Shown here: one piece after another, positions 1 through 6,858 of the stretch
How positions within the stretch are numbered: position 1 is the stretch's first letter
Layout of the letters: each line of letters opens with the position of its first letter
Assembly: GCA_035527275.1 (NCBI GenBank)
Contig: DATLBA010000063.1
Span: 1 to 12,891, forward strand
Direction: 5' to 3'
DNA from: DATLBA01 sp035527275
Lineage (GTDB): Bacteria > Planctomycetota > Phycisphaerae > FEN-1346
DNA: 12,891 nucleotides
Program-made: the position numbers and the translations under genes
Notes under the pieces: model-generated
Databases searched by the model: none
What the model saw: the letters and a program-made list of their open reading frames with translations, nothing else
Told to the model about the DNA's origin: nothing

Positions 1-413
1 TGGTTTTCATCCAGACGTTCCAGCCGGACCATCTGGCGATTCAGTTGGCGGCGAAACACGATTACGAGGCGTTCGCGCGGGACGAACTCCAGTCGCGTCG
101 TGCGCGCGGCTACCCGCCGTTCGGGCGCGTGGCGCGCGTGATCGTGCGGTCGAAGTCACGGCCGAAGGCGGCCGAGGGCATCAAGAGAGTCGCCGACCTT
201 TTGGCCGAGCCGGCCCGCATCGCGGGGCTCGAGATACTCGGTCCGCAGCCGTGCCCGATCGCGAAAATCAGCCGCTACTGGCGCTTTCATCTCCTCCTGA
301 AGGCCCGCAGCGCCAAGGCCCTGATGCACCTGTGGGACCAGGTGCGTAGGGACCTTTCCGCCCCCGCCGGCACGCAACTTGCCCTCGACGTGGATCCCCA
401 ATCGACGCTGTAG
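1..413 (+). CDS. priA: Primosomal protein N' (replication restart helicase PriA), C-terminal fragment
   Basis: This is the last 136 residues of PriA, the superfamily 2 DNA helicase that recognises stalled forks and reloads the replisome. The reading frame is already open at base 3, before the first possible start, so the gene is cut by the window edge and not truncated biologically. Visible family features are the helicase-domain segment VFIQTFQPDHLAIQLA, the motif RRARGYPPFGRVARV typical of the start of the PriA C-terminal domain, the segment ILGPQPCPIAKISRYWRFHLLLK, and the usual terminal DVDPQ. The stop codon TAG is at 411-413. No paired terminator is visible just downstream. Identification rests on clear motif recognition; the helicase core and zinc-binding region lie outside the window. 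Confidence 0.93.
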   Translation, partial: VFIQTFQPDHLAIQLAAKHDYEAFARDELQSRRARGYPPFGRVARVIVRSKSRPKAAEGIKRVADLLAEPARIAGLEILGPQPCPIAKISRYWRFHLLLKARSAKALMHLWDQVRRDLSAPAGTQLALDVDPQSTL

Positions 414-429
414 CAAGGCGCCCGACCTA

Positions 430-818
430 CGTGCAACACCTCGTGCGGCCGGGGCTGTGCGCCTCTGCCCGGCAACCCTGTGGGAACGTGCTCGGGCACC
501 GGCCCTTCATGTCGGGAGATCCCCCTACCCAGGCTCGACGCAGGCCCAGCGGGCAAGCGGCCAGGAGGCGATGGAAAGCCCCTTTTTTACGAGACGCTGC
601 TCGGCGTAGCAGAGGGTGGAGTAGGGGGGTACCTTCTTCAGGCCCAAGACACGACACAGGTCCGAAAAGTCGTGAAGCATCTGGACGACGCCGCGGTAAT
701 CGGTCTTGAAGAACTGGCGCAGTACCAGGATGGCGAATCCCGATGACAATCGGGAAGGCTGGGTGAACACTTTGGGGGAGAATCGGCTGGAATAGGACGG
801 CAGGGCAGATCGGGCCAC
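430..818 (-). pseudogene. Decayed DDE-type (IS5-like) transposase, N-terminal part only
   Basis: The minus strand reads from a GTG at 818 as MARSALPSYSSRFSPK, then FTQP, then FAILVLRQFFKTDYRGV, then LGLKKVP, STLCYAEQRL and VKKG. This resembles the N-terminal 90 or so residues of IS5-like transposases, which act as DNA cut-and-paste enzymes. Three defects show decay. A 12-nt net insertion carrying a palindrome separates FTQP from FAILVL. A shift into the -1 frame is needed at the A-rich run at 582-588 to continue as GAFHRLLAACPLGLRRAW. The catalytic DDE region is absent. The zero-frame stop is near 525, and resemblance in the -1 frame fades around 500-540. No terminal inverted repeats of the parent element were identified. 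The family name is tentative; that it is a transposase relic is fairly secure. Confidence 0.68.
738..755. repeat. Perfect palindrome inserted in transposase remnant
   Basis: TCCCGAT-GACA-ATCGGGA forms a 7-bp perfect stem with a 4-nt loop. It sits where related transposases appear to read FTQPQLFAILVL without interruption, so it looks like a small palindromic insertion. A nine-base match to one half of it (TCCCGATTG) lies at 933-941. Confidence 0.6.
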
Positions 819-845
819 CCGGAAGGCCTACTTAGCCAACGCGAG

Positions 846-893
846 CCGCCCCCGCCATAACCCCGCCAGCCGCCTCCGCCATAGCCCCGACGG
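846..893. repeat. Two-unit 24-bp tandem repeat
   Basis: Units at 846-869 and 870-893 share 20 of 24 positions. Read on the minus strand they would encode RGYGGGGW and RGYGGGGS, like the glycine-rich tail of RNA-binding proteins. No plausible gene start or conserved domain accompanies them, so they may be a relic or simple repeat expansion. Confidence 0.45.
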
Positions 894-974
894 GGCGGCG
901 GCCGGACGGCGGGTAAACGTGGCGGGCCAGCCTCCCGATTGGACTTGAAGGTTTTCAACGGAGCAAAACAGCCT

Positions 975-2360
975 CTAAACCGCCGCCTCGGCCATCTCGA
1001 TGTCGTACCTTTTCATCTTCTTGTAGAGCGTTGTGCGGTTGATGCCGAGGGTGCGGGCAGTGGCCTGGCGGCTGCCGTGGTGGGCCTTCAGGGCCCGCAG
1101 GATGATTTGCTTCTCGGGCTCCTCGAGGGCCTGCTTCAAGGGGACGATGCGGCCGCCATCGACCGCGCGGGCGGCCCCTTCCGTCTCGGCCTGAATCTCA
1201 TCCGGCAAATCTTCGAGCCCGATCGTGTGGTTCTTCGAGAGGACGACGGCCCGCTCGACCACGTTCTCCAGTTGCCGCACGTTCCCCGGCCAGGAATATA
1301 CCTGCATCCGCCGCATGGCCTCGTCCTGGAACCCAAGAAGGTTGCGCCCGCTCCGCTCGCACTGCTTCTTCAGGAAGTGCTCGGCCAGCAGCGGGGTGTC
1401 GCCGATGCGTTCGCGCAAGGGGGGCAGGTGGATCGTGAGGACGTTGATGCGATAGTAAAGGTCCTCGCGGAATTCGCCGCGGCCGACCGCCTCGGCCAGG
1501 TCGCGGTTCGTCGCCAGGAGACAGCGGACATCCACGCGCTCGGTCTTCGTCCCACCGACCGGCTCGAATTCAAAATCCTGAAGGACGCGGAGGAGTTTCA
1601 CTTGAAAGGCGGGCGTGGCGGTGGAGATTTCGTCGAGGAAGATTGTCCCGCCGTCCGCCTGCTTGAACTTGCCCGCCTTGTTGCCCACCGCGCCGGTGAA
1701 CGCCCCTCTGACGTGGCCGAACAGTTCGCTCTCGAGAAGCGTCTCCGGCAGGGCGCCGCAGGCAACCTCGACAAAGGGCCCCTCGCGCCGGTTGGAGCGG
1801 CGGTGGACGGCGCGGGCGATGAGGCTCTTGCCGGTCCCGCTCTCACCGGTGAGGAGGACGGTGCTGGGCGTATCGGCCACCGCCTCGACCAGGTCGAACA
1901 CCTTGAGCATTTGGTAGTCGTGGCCGATGACGTTGTCGAGGCTGTAGCGCTCGTCGAGTTGCCGCCGGAGCGATCGGTTCTCGGCCGTCAGCGACTGCTG
2001 GGCGAGCGCCCGCTGGATGACCAGTCTAATCTCATCGTCGATAATTGGCTTCGTGAGATAGTCGAACGCGCCGCGTTTGATCGCCTCGACGGCGTCCTCG
2101 ATGCTCCCGTATCCGGTGATCATGACGACGGCCGTGTCGGGATACCGATTGCGGACAAGTTTCAAGAGTTCGAAACCGTCCACTTCGGGCATCGACACGT
2201 CGGCGATGACGATCTGGAACTCGCTCGCCGCCAGTTGGGCCGACGCCTCGTGAAAACTCGGCGCTGTCTCGGCCGCATAGCCCTCGAGCCTCAAAAGTTC
2301 CGACAAACTGGTCAGGATGATTTTGTCGTCGTCCACGACCAGAATTCGCGCCTTGGCCAC
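975..2360 (-). CDS. NtrC-family sigma54-dependent response regulator
   Basis: This 461-residue protein is a complete bacterial enhancer-binding protein. Residues 1-120 are a receiver domain with acidic D10-D12, phosphoacceptor D54, T82 and K104. Residues 140-380 are the AAA+ domain that remodels sigma54-RNA polymerase: Walker A GESGTGKS at 172-179, the sigma54-contacting GAFTGA loop at 219-224, Walker B IFLDE at 240-244, and SWPGNVRQLEN at 356-366. Residues 405-455 form a Fis-type helix-turn-helix (RQATARTLGINRTTLYKKMK). The start is a GTG at 2360 with a GGAAGGAGA-type ribosome binding site a few bases upstream; it makes the receiver begin exactly where the family does. The kinase gene ends 26 bp upstream, so the two form an operon and a cognate pair. 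The target genes cannot be told from the sequence; I saw no convincing -24/-12 promoter in the window. Confidence 0.95.
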   Translation of the reverse strand: MAKARILVVDDDKIILTSLSELLRLEGYAAETAPSFHEASAQLAASEFQIVIADVSMPEVDGFELLKLVRNRYPDTAVVMITGYGSIEDAVEAIKRGAFDYLTKPIIDDEIRLVIQRALAQQSLTAENRSLRRQLDERYSLDNVIGHDYQMLKVFDLVEAVADTPSTVLLTGESGTGKSLIARAVHRRSNRREGPFVEVACGALPETLLESELFGHVRGAFTGAVGNKAGKFKQADGGTIFLDEISTATPAFQVKLLRVLQDFEFEPVGGTKTERVDVRCLLATNRDLAEAVGRGEFREDLYYRINVLTIHLPPLRERIGDTPLLAEHFLKKQCERSGRNLLGFQDEAMRRMQVYSWPGNVRQLENVVERAVVLSKNHTIGLEDLPDEIQAETEGAARAVDGGRIVPLKQALEEPEKQIILRALKAHHGSRQATARTLGINRTTLYKKMKRYDIEMAEAAV

Positions 2361-2386
2361 GGGTCTTCTCCTTCCATTCCGGCTGT

Positions 2387-4051
2387 TTACGTCTTCCCGC
2401 CTGCCGCAGCGGAAACCAGCGGAATGCGCACGACAAAGACCGCCCCGCCCTCCGGCCGGTTGGACGCCTCAATCGTCCCGCCCTGTTTTTCGACGAGGTC
2501 TTTGCAGATGATGAGGCCCAGGCCGGTTCCCTTCCCTTCGGCTTTGCGCGAGAAGAAGGGCTCGAACAATCGGGGCAGCGATTCGGTAGGGATGCCCGGC
2601 CCCGTGTCGGCGACCTCCAGAATAAGCACGTCCGGTTCGGCGCGCGCGTGGACGTCGACGCGCCCGCCGTCCGGCATCGCCTCGACCGCGTTCTTCACCA
2701 GGTTCAGCACCACATGGTACAACATGCCGCTCTTCAGGGCCGGCACGGACGGATCGCATGCGACGGCGATTTCAACGCCGGTCTTCTCCGCGGCGGGCCT
2801 AACCGTCTCGGCCGCCTCAGTCAGCGCATCCTGGATCGGCATCGGGGCGACTGCGCGGCCGGCGTCGCGCGAAAACGAGAGCAGATCGCGGACGACTCCC
2901 ACCAGCCGCATCAGCCCCTTGTCGGCTTCGCCCAGGTACTTCTCGACGGCGGCCTCGCCGCTCCCGCCCGCCACGCGCCGCGCCAGATTCACGAGACGGA
3001 TGATGCCGTCCAGCGGGTTATTGATTTCGTGGGCCACCATGGACGCCAGCCGCCCCACGCCGGCCAACCTTTCGGAGACGGCCAAGCGCTTTTCCATCTG
3101 CACCCGCTGCGTCACGTCCTCGACAATCAGGACGCCGCCCACGACCTCCCGGTTTCCCGTGAAGAGCGGCGAACAGGTGATGTTGACGCGAATTGGCTCA
3201 CGGCCGGCCGCTTCGAAGGTCACGTCCTCGGCGCGATAGAATCGGCGCATGTTGACTACTTCGCCGAAAGCGACCTGCCAGTCGGGATCGCGCCGCACGA
3301 GATCCGTCCGCTGCGCAGCCGACAGCACCGAGCGGTTGTCCGGCCACAGGCGTTCGGCCGCCACGTTGCGAAAGACCACGCGAAAGTCGCGGTCGAAAAC
3401 AATGATTCCCGCCGGCGCCGAGTCGAAGAGGTCCTGATTGAACCGCTTGATGCGGCGGAGTTCGGCGCCGGCCCGGTTCAGTTCGGCGGTCGCCTCGGCG
3501 ATGCGGCGGGTCATTTCGTCGCGGAACCTGGCGAATGCCTGGCGGCTCTCCAGGGCCGACGCCACGATGTTGCCCACCAGGGCCAGCAGCGCCACGTCAC
3601 GCTGCGTAAAGGGCTCGTCGCCCCGCCGGTCCCCCACCAAGAGAAAACCGAGCGGTCGCGTGCCGCGCGCAATCGGCGCCACCGCCAGGCCCCGCCAGCC
3701 GTCCAGGGCGGGCCCCAGCGTCAGGCCGGGGTCGTCGAGAACCAGTGGGCGGCCCTCGCGGAGCACCACCTGCAGGACCGGCTCGGCGCTCAGGAGGTCT
3801 TCCGGCGTCAGGTGCTCCGCCCTTCCGGCCGAAGGTCCCACCGTGCCGAGGCGGCCCTCTTCCTCCCAGAGGGCGACGGCCCCGCTCTCACACCGGAAGA
3901 TCTTGAGGGCCCCCTCCAGGACCTTCCGCTTGAGCGTCTCCTGGTCTTCCACGTCGGATAAGGGCGCGGCAAGGTCGGCCAGAAGGGCAAGTTCCCTTAT
4001 TTCCCCCTCGGAACCGGTCGGCCGGCGCGGTTTGTGCTTCGGCTTCGCCAC
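2387..4051 (-). CDS. Soluble GAF-PAS sensor histidine kinase (NtrB-like)
   Basis: A 554-residue cytoplasmic histidine kinase that should phosphorylate the NtrC-type regulator encoded next to it. Order of domains: basic N-terminus, GAF domain about 20-172, a short helical linker about 173-205, PAS domain about 206-315, HisKA dimerisation helix with the H-box MVAHEINNPLDGI (phospho-accepting H341), and a HATPase domain with N-box NLVKNAVEAM (N454), G1 DTGPGI (from D482), F-box LFEPFF and G2 GKGTGLGL (about 506-513). No membrane segment is visible, so the signal is likely intracellular, read by GAF and/or PAS. I chose the GTG at 4051 because GAGAGGGGG lies 6 nt upstream; an in-frame extension to 4135 would run through the promoter and palindrome. 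The operon continues to the regulator after 26 bp. Confidence 0.93.
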   Translation of the reverse strand: MAKPKHKPRRPTGSEGEIRELALLADLAAPLSDVEDQETLKRKVLEGALKIFRCESGAVALWEEEGRLGTVGPSAGRAEHLTPEDLLSAEPVLQVVLREGRPLVLDDPGLTLGPALDGWRGLAVAPIARGTRPLGFLLVGDRRGDEPFTQRDVALLALVGNIVASALESRQAFARFRDEMTRRIAEATAELNRAGAELRRIKRFNQDLFDSAPAGIIVFDRDFRVVFRNVAAERLWPDNRSVLSAAQRTDLVRRDPDWQVAFGEVVNMRRFYRAEDVTFEAAGREPIRVNITCSPLFTGNREVVGGVLIVEDVTQRVQMEKRLAVSERLAGVGRLASMVAHEINNPLDGIIRLVNLARRVAGGSGEAAVEKYLGEADKGLMRLVGVVRDLLSFSRDAGRAVAPMPIQDALTEAAETVRPAAEKTGVEIAVACDPSVPALKSGMLYHVVLNLVKNAVEAMPDGGRVDVHARAEPDVLILEVADTGPGIPTESLPRLFEPFFSRKAEGKGTGLGLIICKDLVEKQGGTIEASNRPEGGAVFVVRIPLVSAAAGGKT

Positions 4052-4101
4052 AAAGCACCCCCTCTCGATACCCTGAAGAAATGTTCCCCGGGAGCAACTA
4101 C

Positions 4102-4117
4102 GTTGTAAAAATACAAC
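4102..4117. promoter_or_regulatory. Operator-like palindrome GTTGTA-N4-TACAAC
   Basis: A perfect 6-bp inverted repeat with a 4-nt A-rich spacer (GTTGTAAAAATACAAC). It covers the candidate -10 of the kinase-regulator operon, a position suited to a repressor or to autoregulation. It is unusually AT-rich for this GC-rich DNA. The binding protein is unknown. Confidence 0.5.
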
Positions 4118-4135
4118 ATTTTGGCGAAAAGTCAA
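4108..4135 (-). promoter_or_regulatory. Candidate sigma70 promoter for kinase-regulator operon
   Basis: On the minus strand TTGACT (4135-4130) and TATTTT (4113-4108) are separated by 16 bp, about 57 bp ahead of the kinase start. The -10 lies within the palindrome at 4102-4117. The -10 match is moderate. Confidence 0.4.
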
Positions 4136-4316
4136 GTGGAATCGGCGAAAATTGGCCTAAATCGGCCCCCTCACCCCGTCTGGGAGCCTAGGAAGCACGC
4201 CGGCCGAGTGGCCCCCTTTCAAAAACCGCCGCACCTCCTATTGAAGCGAAAATCGAAGCGAAGCAGAGGTCTGCCGCAGGAGGGCGCAGCGGGCCACGAA
4301 AACGCCAATCCGCGGC

Positions 4317-4345
4317 TTGACGGCGCACTCTCGCCTGCTTATACT
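4317..4345 (+). promoter_or_regulatory. Sigma70 promoter of purE-mtnA
   Basis: TTGACG (4317-4322) and TATACT (4340-4345) with the ideal 17-bp spacer. Transcription would start near 4352, giving a leader of about 28 nt that contains the ribosome binding site GGAGGG (4367-4372) 7 nt before the purE GTG. Confidence 0.75.
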
Positions 4346-4379
4346 CAGCCGCGACCTCGAAAAAACGGAGGGACTCCCC

Positions 4380-4895
4380 GTGAACGACAAGCCGAACTCG
4401 GCCCGCGTGGGCGTGGTCATGGGCAGCGACTCCGACCTGGAGCCGATGCAGGGGTGCCTCGAGACGCTTGAGGAGTTCGGCATCCCGTACGAACTGCGTG
4501 TGCTTTCGGCCCACCGGTCGCCCGAGGCGGCCCACGAATATGCCAGGACGGCGGCGGAGCGCGGCCTCGAATGCCTGATTGCGGCGGCGGGCGGCGCGGC
4601 CCACCTCGCGGGCGTCCTGGCGAGTATGACGCCCCTGCCTGTCATCGGCGTCCCGATTCAGACCGGCACCCTCAGCGGCCTCGACAGCCTCCTTTCAACC
4701 GTCCAGATGCCGGGCGGCGTGCCGGTCGCCACGGTCGGCATCGGCAAGAGCGGGCCGGTCAACGCCGCCGTCCTTGCCGCCCAGATCCTCGCCCGGGGGA
4801 ATCCGAAACTTCGCGAGCAAATCGACCGCTACAAGGCGCAACTCGCCGAGCGCGTCGCCCGGGCCGACAAAAACGTGCGAGACCAGAATGCCTGA
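4380..4895 (+). CDS. purE: N5-carboxyaminoimidazole ribonucleotide mutase PurE (class I)
   Basis: PurE converts N5-CAIR to CAIR in de novo purine synthesis. The 171-residue protein matches class I length. Visible motifs are GSDSD at residues 15-19, SAHR at 43-46 with the catalytic H45, and AAGGAAHLAGVLAS followed by TPLPVIGVPI. Counting from the GTG at 4380 puts S16, D19 and H45 at the same numbers as I recall for the E. coli enzyme, which together with the GGAGGG site supports this start over a longer in-frame one at 4317 that would lie in the promoter. The family usually has AAHLPG; here P is replaced by A. No purK is seen nearby, though N5-CAIR supply would require it elsewhere. The stop overlaps mtnA by 8 bp. 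Confidence 0.95.
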   Translation: MNDKPNSARVGVVMGSDSDLEPMQGCLETLEEFGIPYELRVLSAHRSPEAAHEYARTAAERGLECLIAAAGGAAHLAGVLASMTPLPVIGVPIQTGTLSGLDSLLSTVQMPGGVPVATVGIGKSGPVNAAVLAAQILARGNPKLREQIDRYKAQLAERVARADKNVRDQNA

Positions 4896-5931
4896 ACCCA
4901 CCGTGCGCTGGGTCGGCGGCCTCGACGGCCAGATGGAACTCATCGACCAGACCTTCCTTCCCACCGAATACAAGACCATCACGTGCTGCGACATCGAGCA
5001 GGTCCGCGAGGCGATTAAGACGCTGCGCGTCCGCGGCGCACCGGCCATCGGGGTGGCGGCGGCGATGGGCGTGGTCGTCGGCGCCCGCAGCGCCCCCGAC
5101 GATGAGCAGGCCGTCCTCGACCGCGTCCGCGAAACGTGCGACTATCTCGCCACCAGCCGGCCCACTGCGGTCAATCTCTTCTGGGCGCTCGAGCGGATGA
5201 GGCGGACCGCCGAGGCGCATCGCGGCCGGGGCGGGCGGGCCGTCAAAGAAGCGCTCCTGGCCGAAGCCAAAGCCATCCGCGATGAAGACGCCAAAATGTG
5301 CCGCAAAATCGGCCGGAACGGCCAACATCTCGTCACCGAAGGATGCGGCGTTCTCACGCATTGCAACGCAGGGAGTCTGGCGACGGCGGAGTACGGGACG
5401 GCGCTAGCCCCGCTCTACCGCGCGCACGAACTCGGGCTCCGCTTCCGTGTCTATGTGGACGAGACGCGGCCGCTACTTCAAGGGGCGCGCCTGACGATGT
5501 GGGAACTTATGCAGGCGGGCATCGACGCGACCTTAATCTGCGACAACACAGCCGCCGTCGTCATGCGCCAAGGCAAGGTGGGCCTCGTCCTCGTCGGCGC
5601 GGATCGGATTGCGGCCAACGGCGACGTGGCCAACAAGGTCGGGACCTACGGCCTGGCGGTCCTCGCGAAACACCACGGCATTCCCTTCTACGTCGCCGCG
5701 CCGTCGAGCACGTTCGATCTTTCGATTGACTCGGGCGACGCGATTCCGATTGAGGAGCGCGGGGCGGAGGAAGTGACGGAAGGGTTCGGCCGCCGGACCG
5801 CGCCGCCCGATGCGAAGGTCTATTGCCCGGCGTTCGACGTGACACCCGCCGACCTCATCACCGGCATCATCACCGAGAGGGGCCTCATCAAAAAGCCCAA
5901 CCGCAAGCGCATCACCGCGATGCTCGCGTAA
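4888..5931 (+). CDS. mtnA: S-methyl-5-thioribose-1-phosphate isomerase MtnA
   Basis: MtnA isomerises methylthioribose-1-phosphate to methylthioribulose-1-phosphate in the methionine salvage pathway. The 347-residue length is usual. Family motifs are RGAPAIGVAAAMG at 49-61, NLFWALERM at 96-104, LTHCNAGSLAT at 156-166 with the catalytic cysteine C159, DETRPLLQGARLT at 191-203, and GADRIAANGDVANKVGTYGLA at about 237-257 with the catalytic D239. The ATG at 4888 lies inside the purE end, giving an 8-bp overlap and suggesting translational coupling; no separate promoter is visible. It is distinguished from the related eIF2B alpha-like proteins by having both the cysteine and the aspartate. Other salvage genes (mtnP, mtnB, mtnC, mtnD) are not in the window. 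Confidence 0.95.
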   Translation: MPEPTVRWVGGLDGQMELIDQTFLPTEYKTITCCDIEQVREAIKTLRVRGAPAIGVAAAMGVVVGARSAPDDEQAVLDRVRETCDYLATSRPTAVNLFWALERMRRTAEAHRGRGGRAVKEALLAEAKAIRDEDAKMCRKIGRNGQHLVTEGCGVLTHCNAGSLATAEYGTALAPLYRAHELGLRFRVYVDETRPLLQGARLTMWELMQAGIDATLICDNTAAVVMRQGKVGLVLVGADRIAANGDVANKVGTYGLAVLAKHHGIPFYVAAPSSTFDLSIDSGDAIPIEERGAEEVTEGFGRRTAPPDAKVYCPAFDVTPADLITGIITERGLIKKPNRKRITAMLA

Positions 5932-5946
5932 AACATCTCCCAACGG

Positions 5947-5976
5947 TTGACAGGCCTTAGGGACCGGCCGTATAAT
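5947..5976 (+). promoter_or_regulatory. Perfect-consensus sigma70 promoter with no ORF downstream
   Basis: TTGACA (5947-5952) and TATAAT (5971-5976) with an 18-bp spacer, both hexamers exact. Transcription would start near 5983 and enter the inverted-repeat element at 6007 within about 25 nt. No plausible plus-strand coding region follows, and the transcript would run antisense to the membrane protein gene at 6147-6680. Confidence 0.7.
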
Positions 5977-6006
5977 CCTCTTGTTGGATGTTTTCAGCGC
6001 CCGAGA

Positions 6007-6103
6007 GGTCAGGTCTTGAAATATCAGGTCTCATCTTCGGCGTCGCTAACGGCCCGGCTGACCGTCGTGTCCTCGTGCGAAACTAATATTTCAAGACCTG
6101 ACC
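6007..6103. repeat. Inverted-repeat element, copy 1 (97 bp, MITE/REP-like)
   Basis: The ends are an exact 18-bp inverted repeat: GGTCAGGTCTTGAAATAT at 6007-6024 and its complement at 6086-6103. The left 68 bp (6007-6074) match copy 2 at 6859-6926 in 66 of 68 positions. The interior differs in the right part, where this copy is shorter. A single-stranded transcript or lagging strand could fold into a long hairpin. Ends with this look are known near IS200-like REP-associated transposases, but none is encoded here, so it would be a non-autonomous element. Confidence 0.8.
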
Positions 6104-6146
6104 CCTTTCTCTTTCTCTCCCGGTAGGCGCGCAGCATTGACCTCAG

Positions 6147-6680
6147 TTACTCTTCCTTGTTGCCTTCGTCAGAGGGAACGTCAGCCAAGTTTCCCATGTA
6201 GGTGATGATGGCCAAATCGTTGACGGCACGCTGTACAAGGCATAGATAGATTGGCATGATGATGGCGAAAACAAACACGCGGACTTCCGGCCAGGCGACG
6301 CTGGACAAAACAGCCACGTTCACGGCAATTGCCATGCCCTTCAAGCGTTTCTTCGGCATTTCTCGCATGACACGCTGCTCGTTGATGCGATCACACAGGC
6401 GAATCTGGCTAAAGAAGAGCCAATAAAGATTGAAAAACGGAATGAAATGAAAAAGGATGGCCCTCAGCCCTGAGGGGTCGTCACGCCTAAGCTTCGGCAT
6501 GCTGCCGTGCATCAAGTTCAGCCAGATCCATGTAAAGAGGCCTAACGTGATGTAATGCAGGCCAACGGCAAAGACCAGGGGAAACTGTCCAAGGCGATTT
6601 GCCTTAGCCTCGGGCGAACCGTAAGGCAGGATGGTAGTGGGTTGCCACAGAGCTGACCGCAAGAACTTAGACTTCGGCAT
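6147..6680 (-). CDS. Small multi-pass membrane protein (DUF4234-like), function unknown
   Basis: A 177-residue protein with about four predicted membrane segments: roughly 33-56 (FPLVFAVGLHYITLGLFTWIW), 72-92, 114-130 and 132-150. The motif HFIPFFNLYWLFF followed by RLCDRINEQR resembles DUF4234-like small membrane proteins; no enzymatic or transport function can be assigned. The tail is acidic (DVPSDEGNKEE). The start is an ATG at 6680 with only a weak ribosome binding site; TACAAT at 6697-6692 could be a -10, without a clear -35. Base composition is visibly lower in GC than the flanking genes, and the gene lies between two copies of the same inverted-repeat element (about 44 bp from copy 1 and 176 bp from copy 2), which suggests acquisition or transposition as a unit. 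Confidence 0.78.
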   Translation of the reverse strand: MPKSKFLRSALWQPTTILPYGSPEAKANRLGQFPLVFAVGLHYITLGLFTWIWLNLMHGSMPKLRRDDPSGLRAILFHFIPFFNLYWLFFSQIRLCDRINEQRVMREMPKKRLKGMAIAVNVAVLSSVAWPEVRVFVFAIIMPIYLCLVQRAVNDLAIITYMGNLADVPSDEGNKEE

Positions 6681-6838
6681 CGTAACACTCTATTGTACCG
6701 CCGCGGGTCTTCTTGGACACTGGACAAGCGGTAATCATACCGCGCGTTCCTTCGTTCGGCAAGCGTCTTGTCGCTCGAGAACACCCATTTTGAAGGGAGT
6801 GGGGTCAAAGAGGGGGCCTTCTAAGTGCCGGTCCACTA

Positions 6839-6858
6839 AGTCCAGAGGAGTCCAGAGG
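6839..6858. repeat. Two tandem 10-bp repeats at border of element copy 2
   Basis: AGTCCAGAGG occurs at 6839-6848 and again at 6849-6858, directly abutting the left terminal repeat of copy 2. It could be a junction scar, a duplication or slippage. Confidence 0.6.

Larger units (their letters stand above)
414..974. other. Gene-free interval with transposase remnant and short repeats
   Basis: This 560-bp stretch separates convergent priA and the response regulator gene. I see no intact gene. It contains a decayed transposase reading frame on the minus strand (about 430-818), a small perfect palindrome inside it (738-755) and a two-unit 24-bp tandem repeat (846-893). No convincing intrinsic terminator for either flanking gene is visible by eye. 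Confidence 0.7.

Noticed and set aside
638..958. Glycine-rich minus-strand frame with GYGGGGWRGYGGGG
   Set aside because: It starts at a TTG without a ribosome binding site and runs out of frame through the transposase remnant, so it is not a gene as it stands.
939..3961. Very long plus-strand open frames opposite the kinase and regulator genes
   Set aside because: They are antisense to two genes with complete, motif-rich domains. Their translations show no domain, and long antisense frames are expected in GC-rich DNA.
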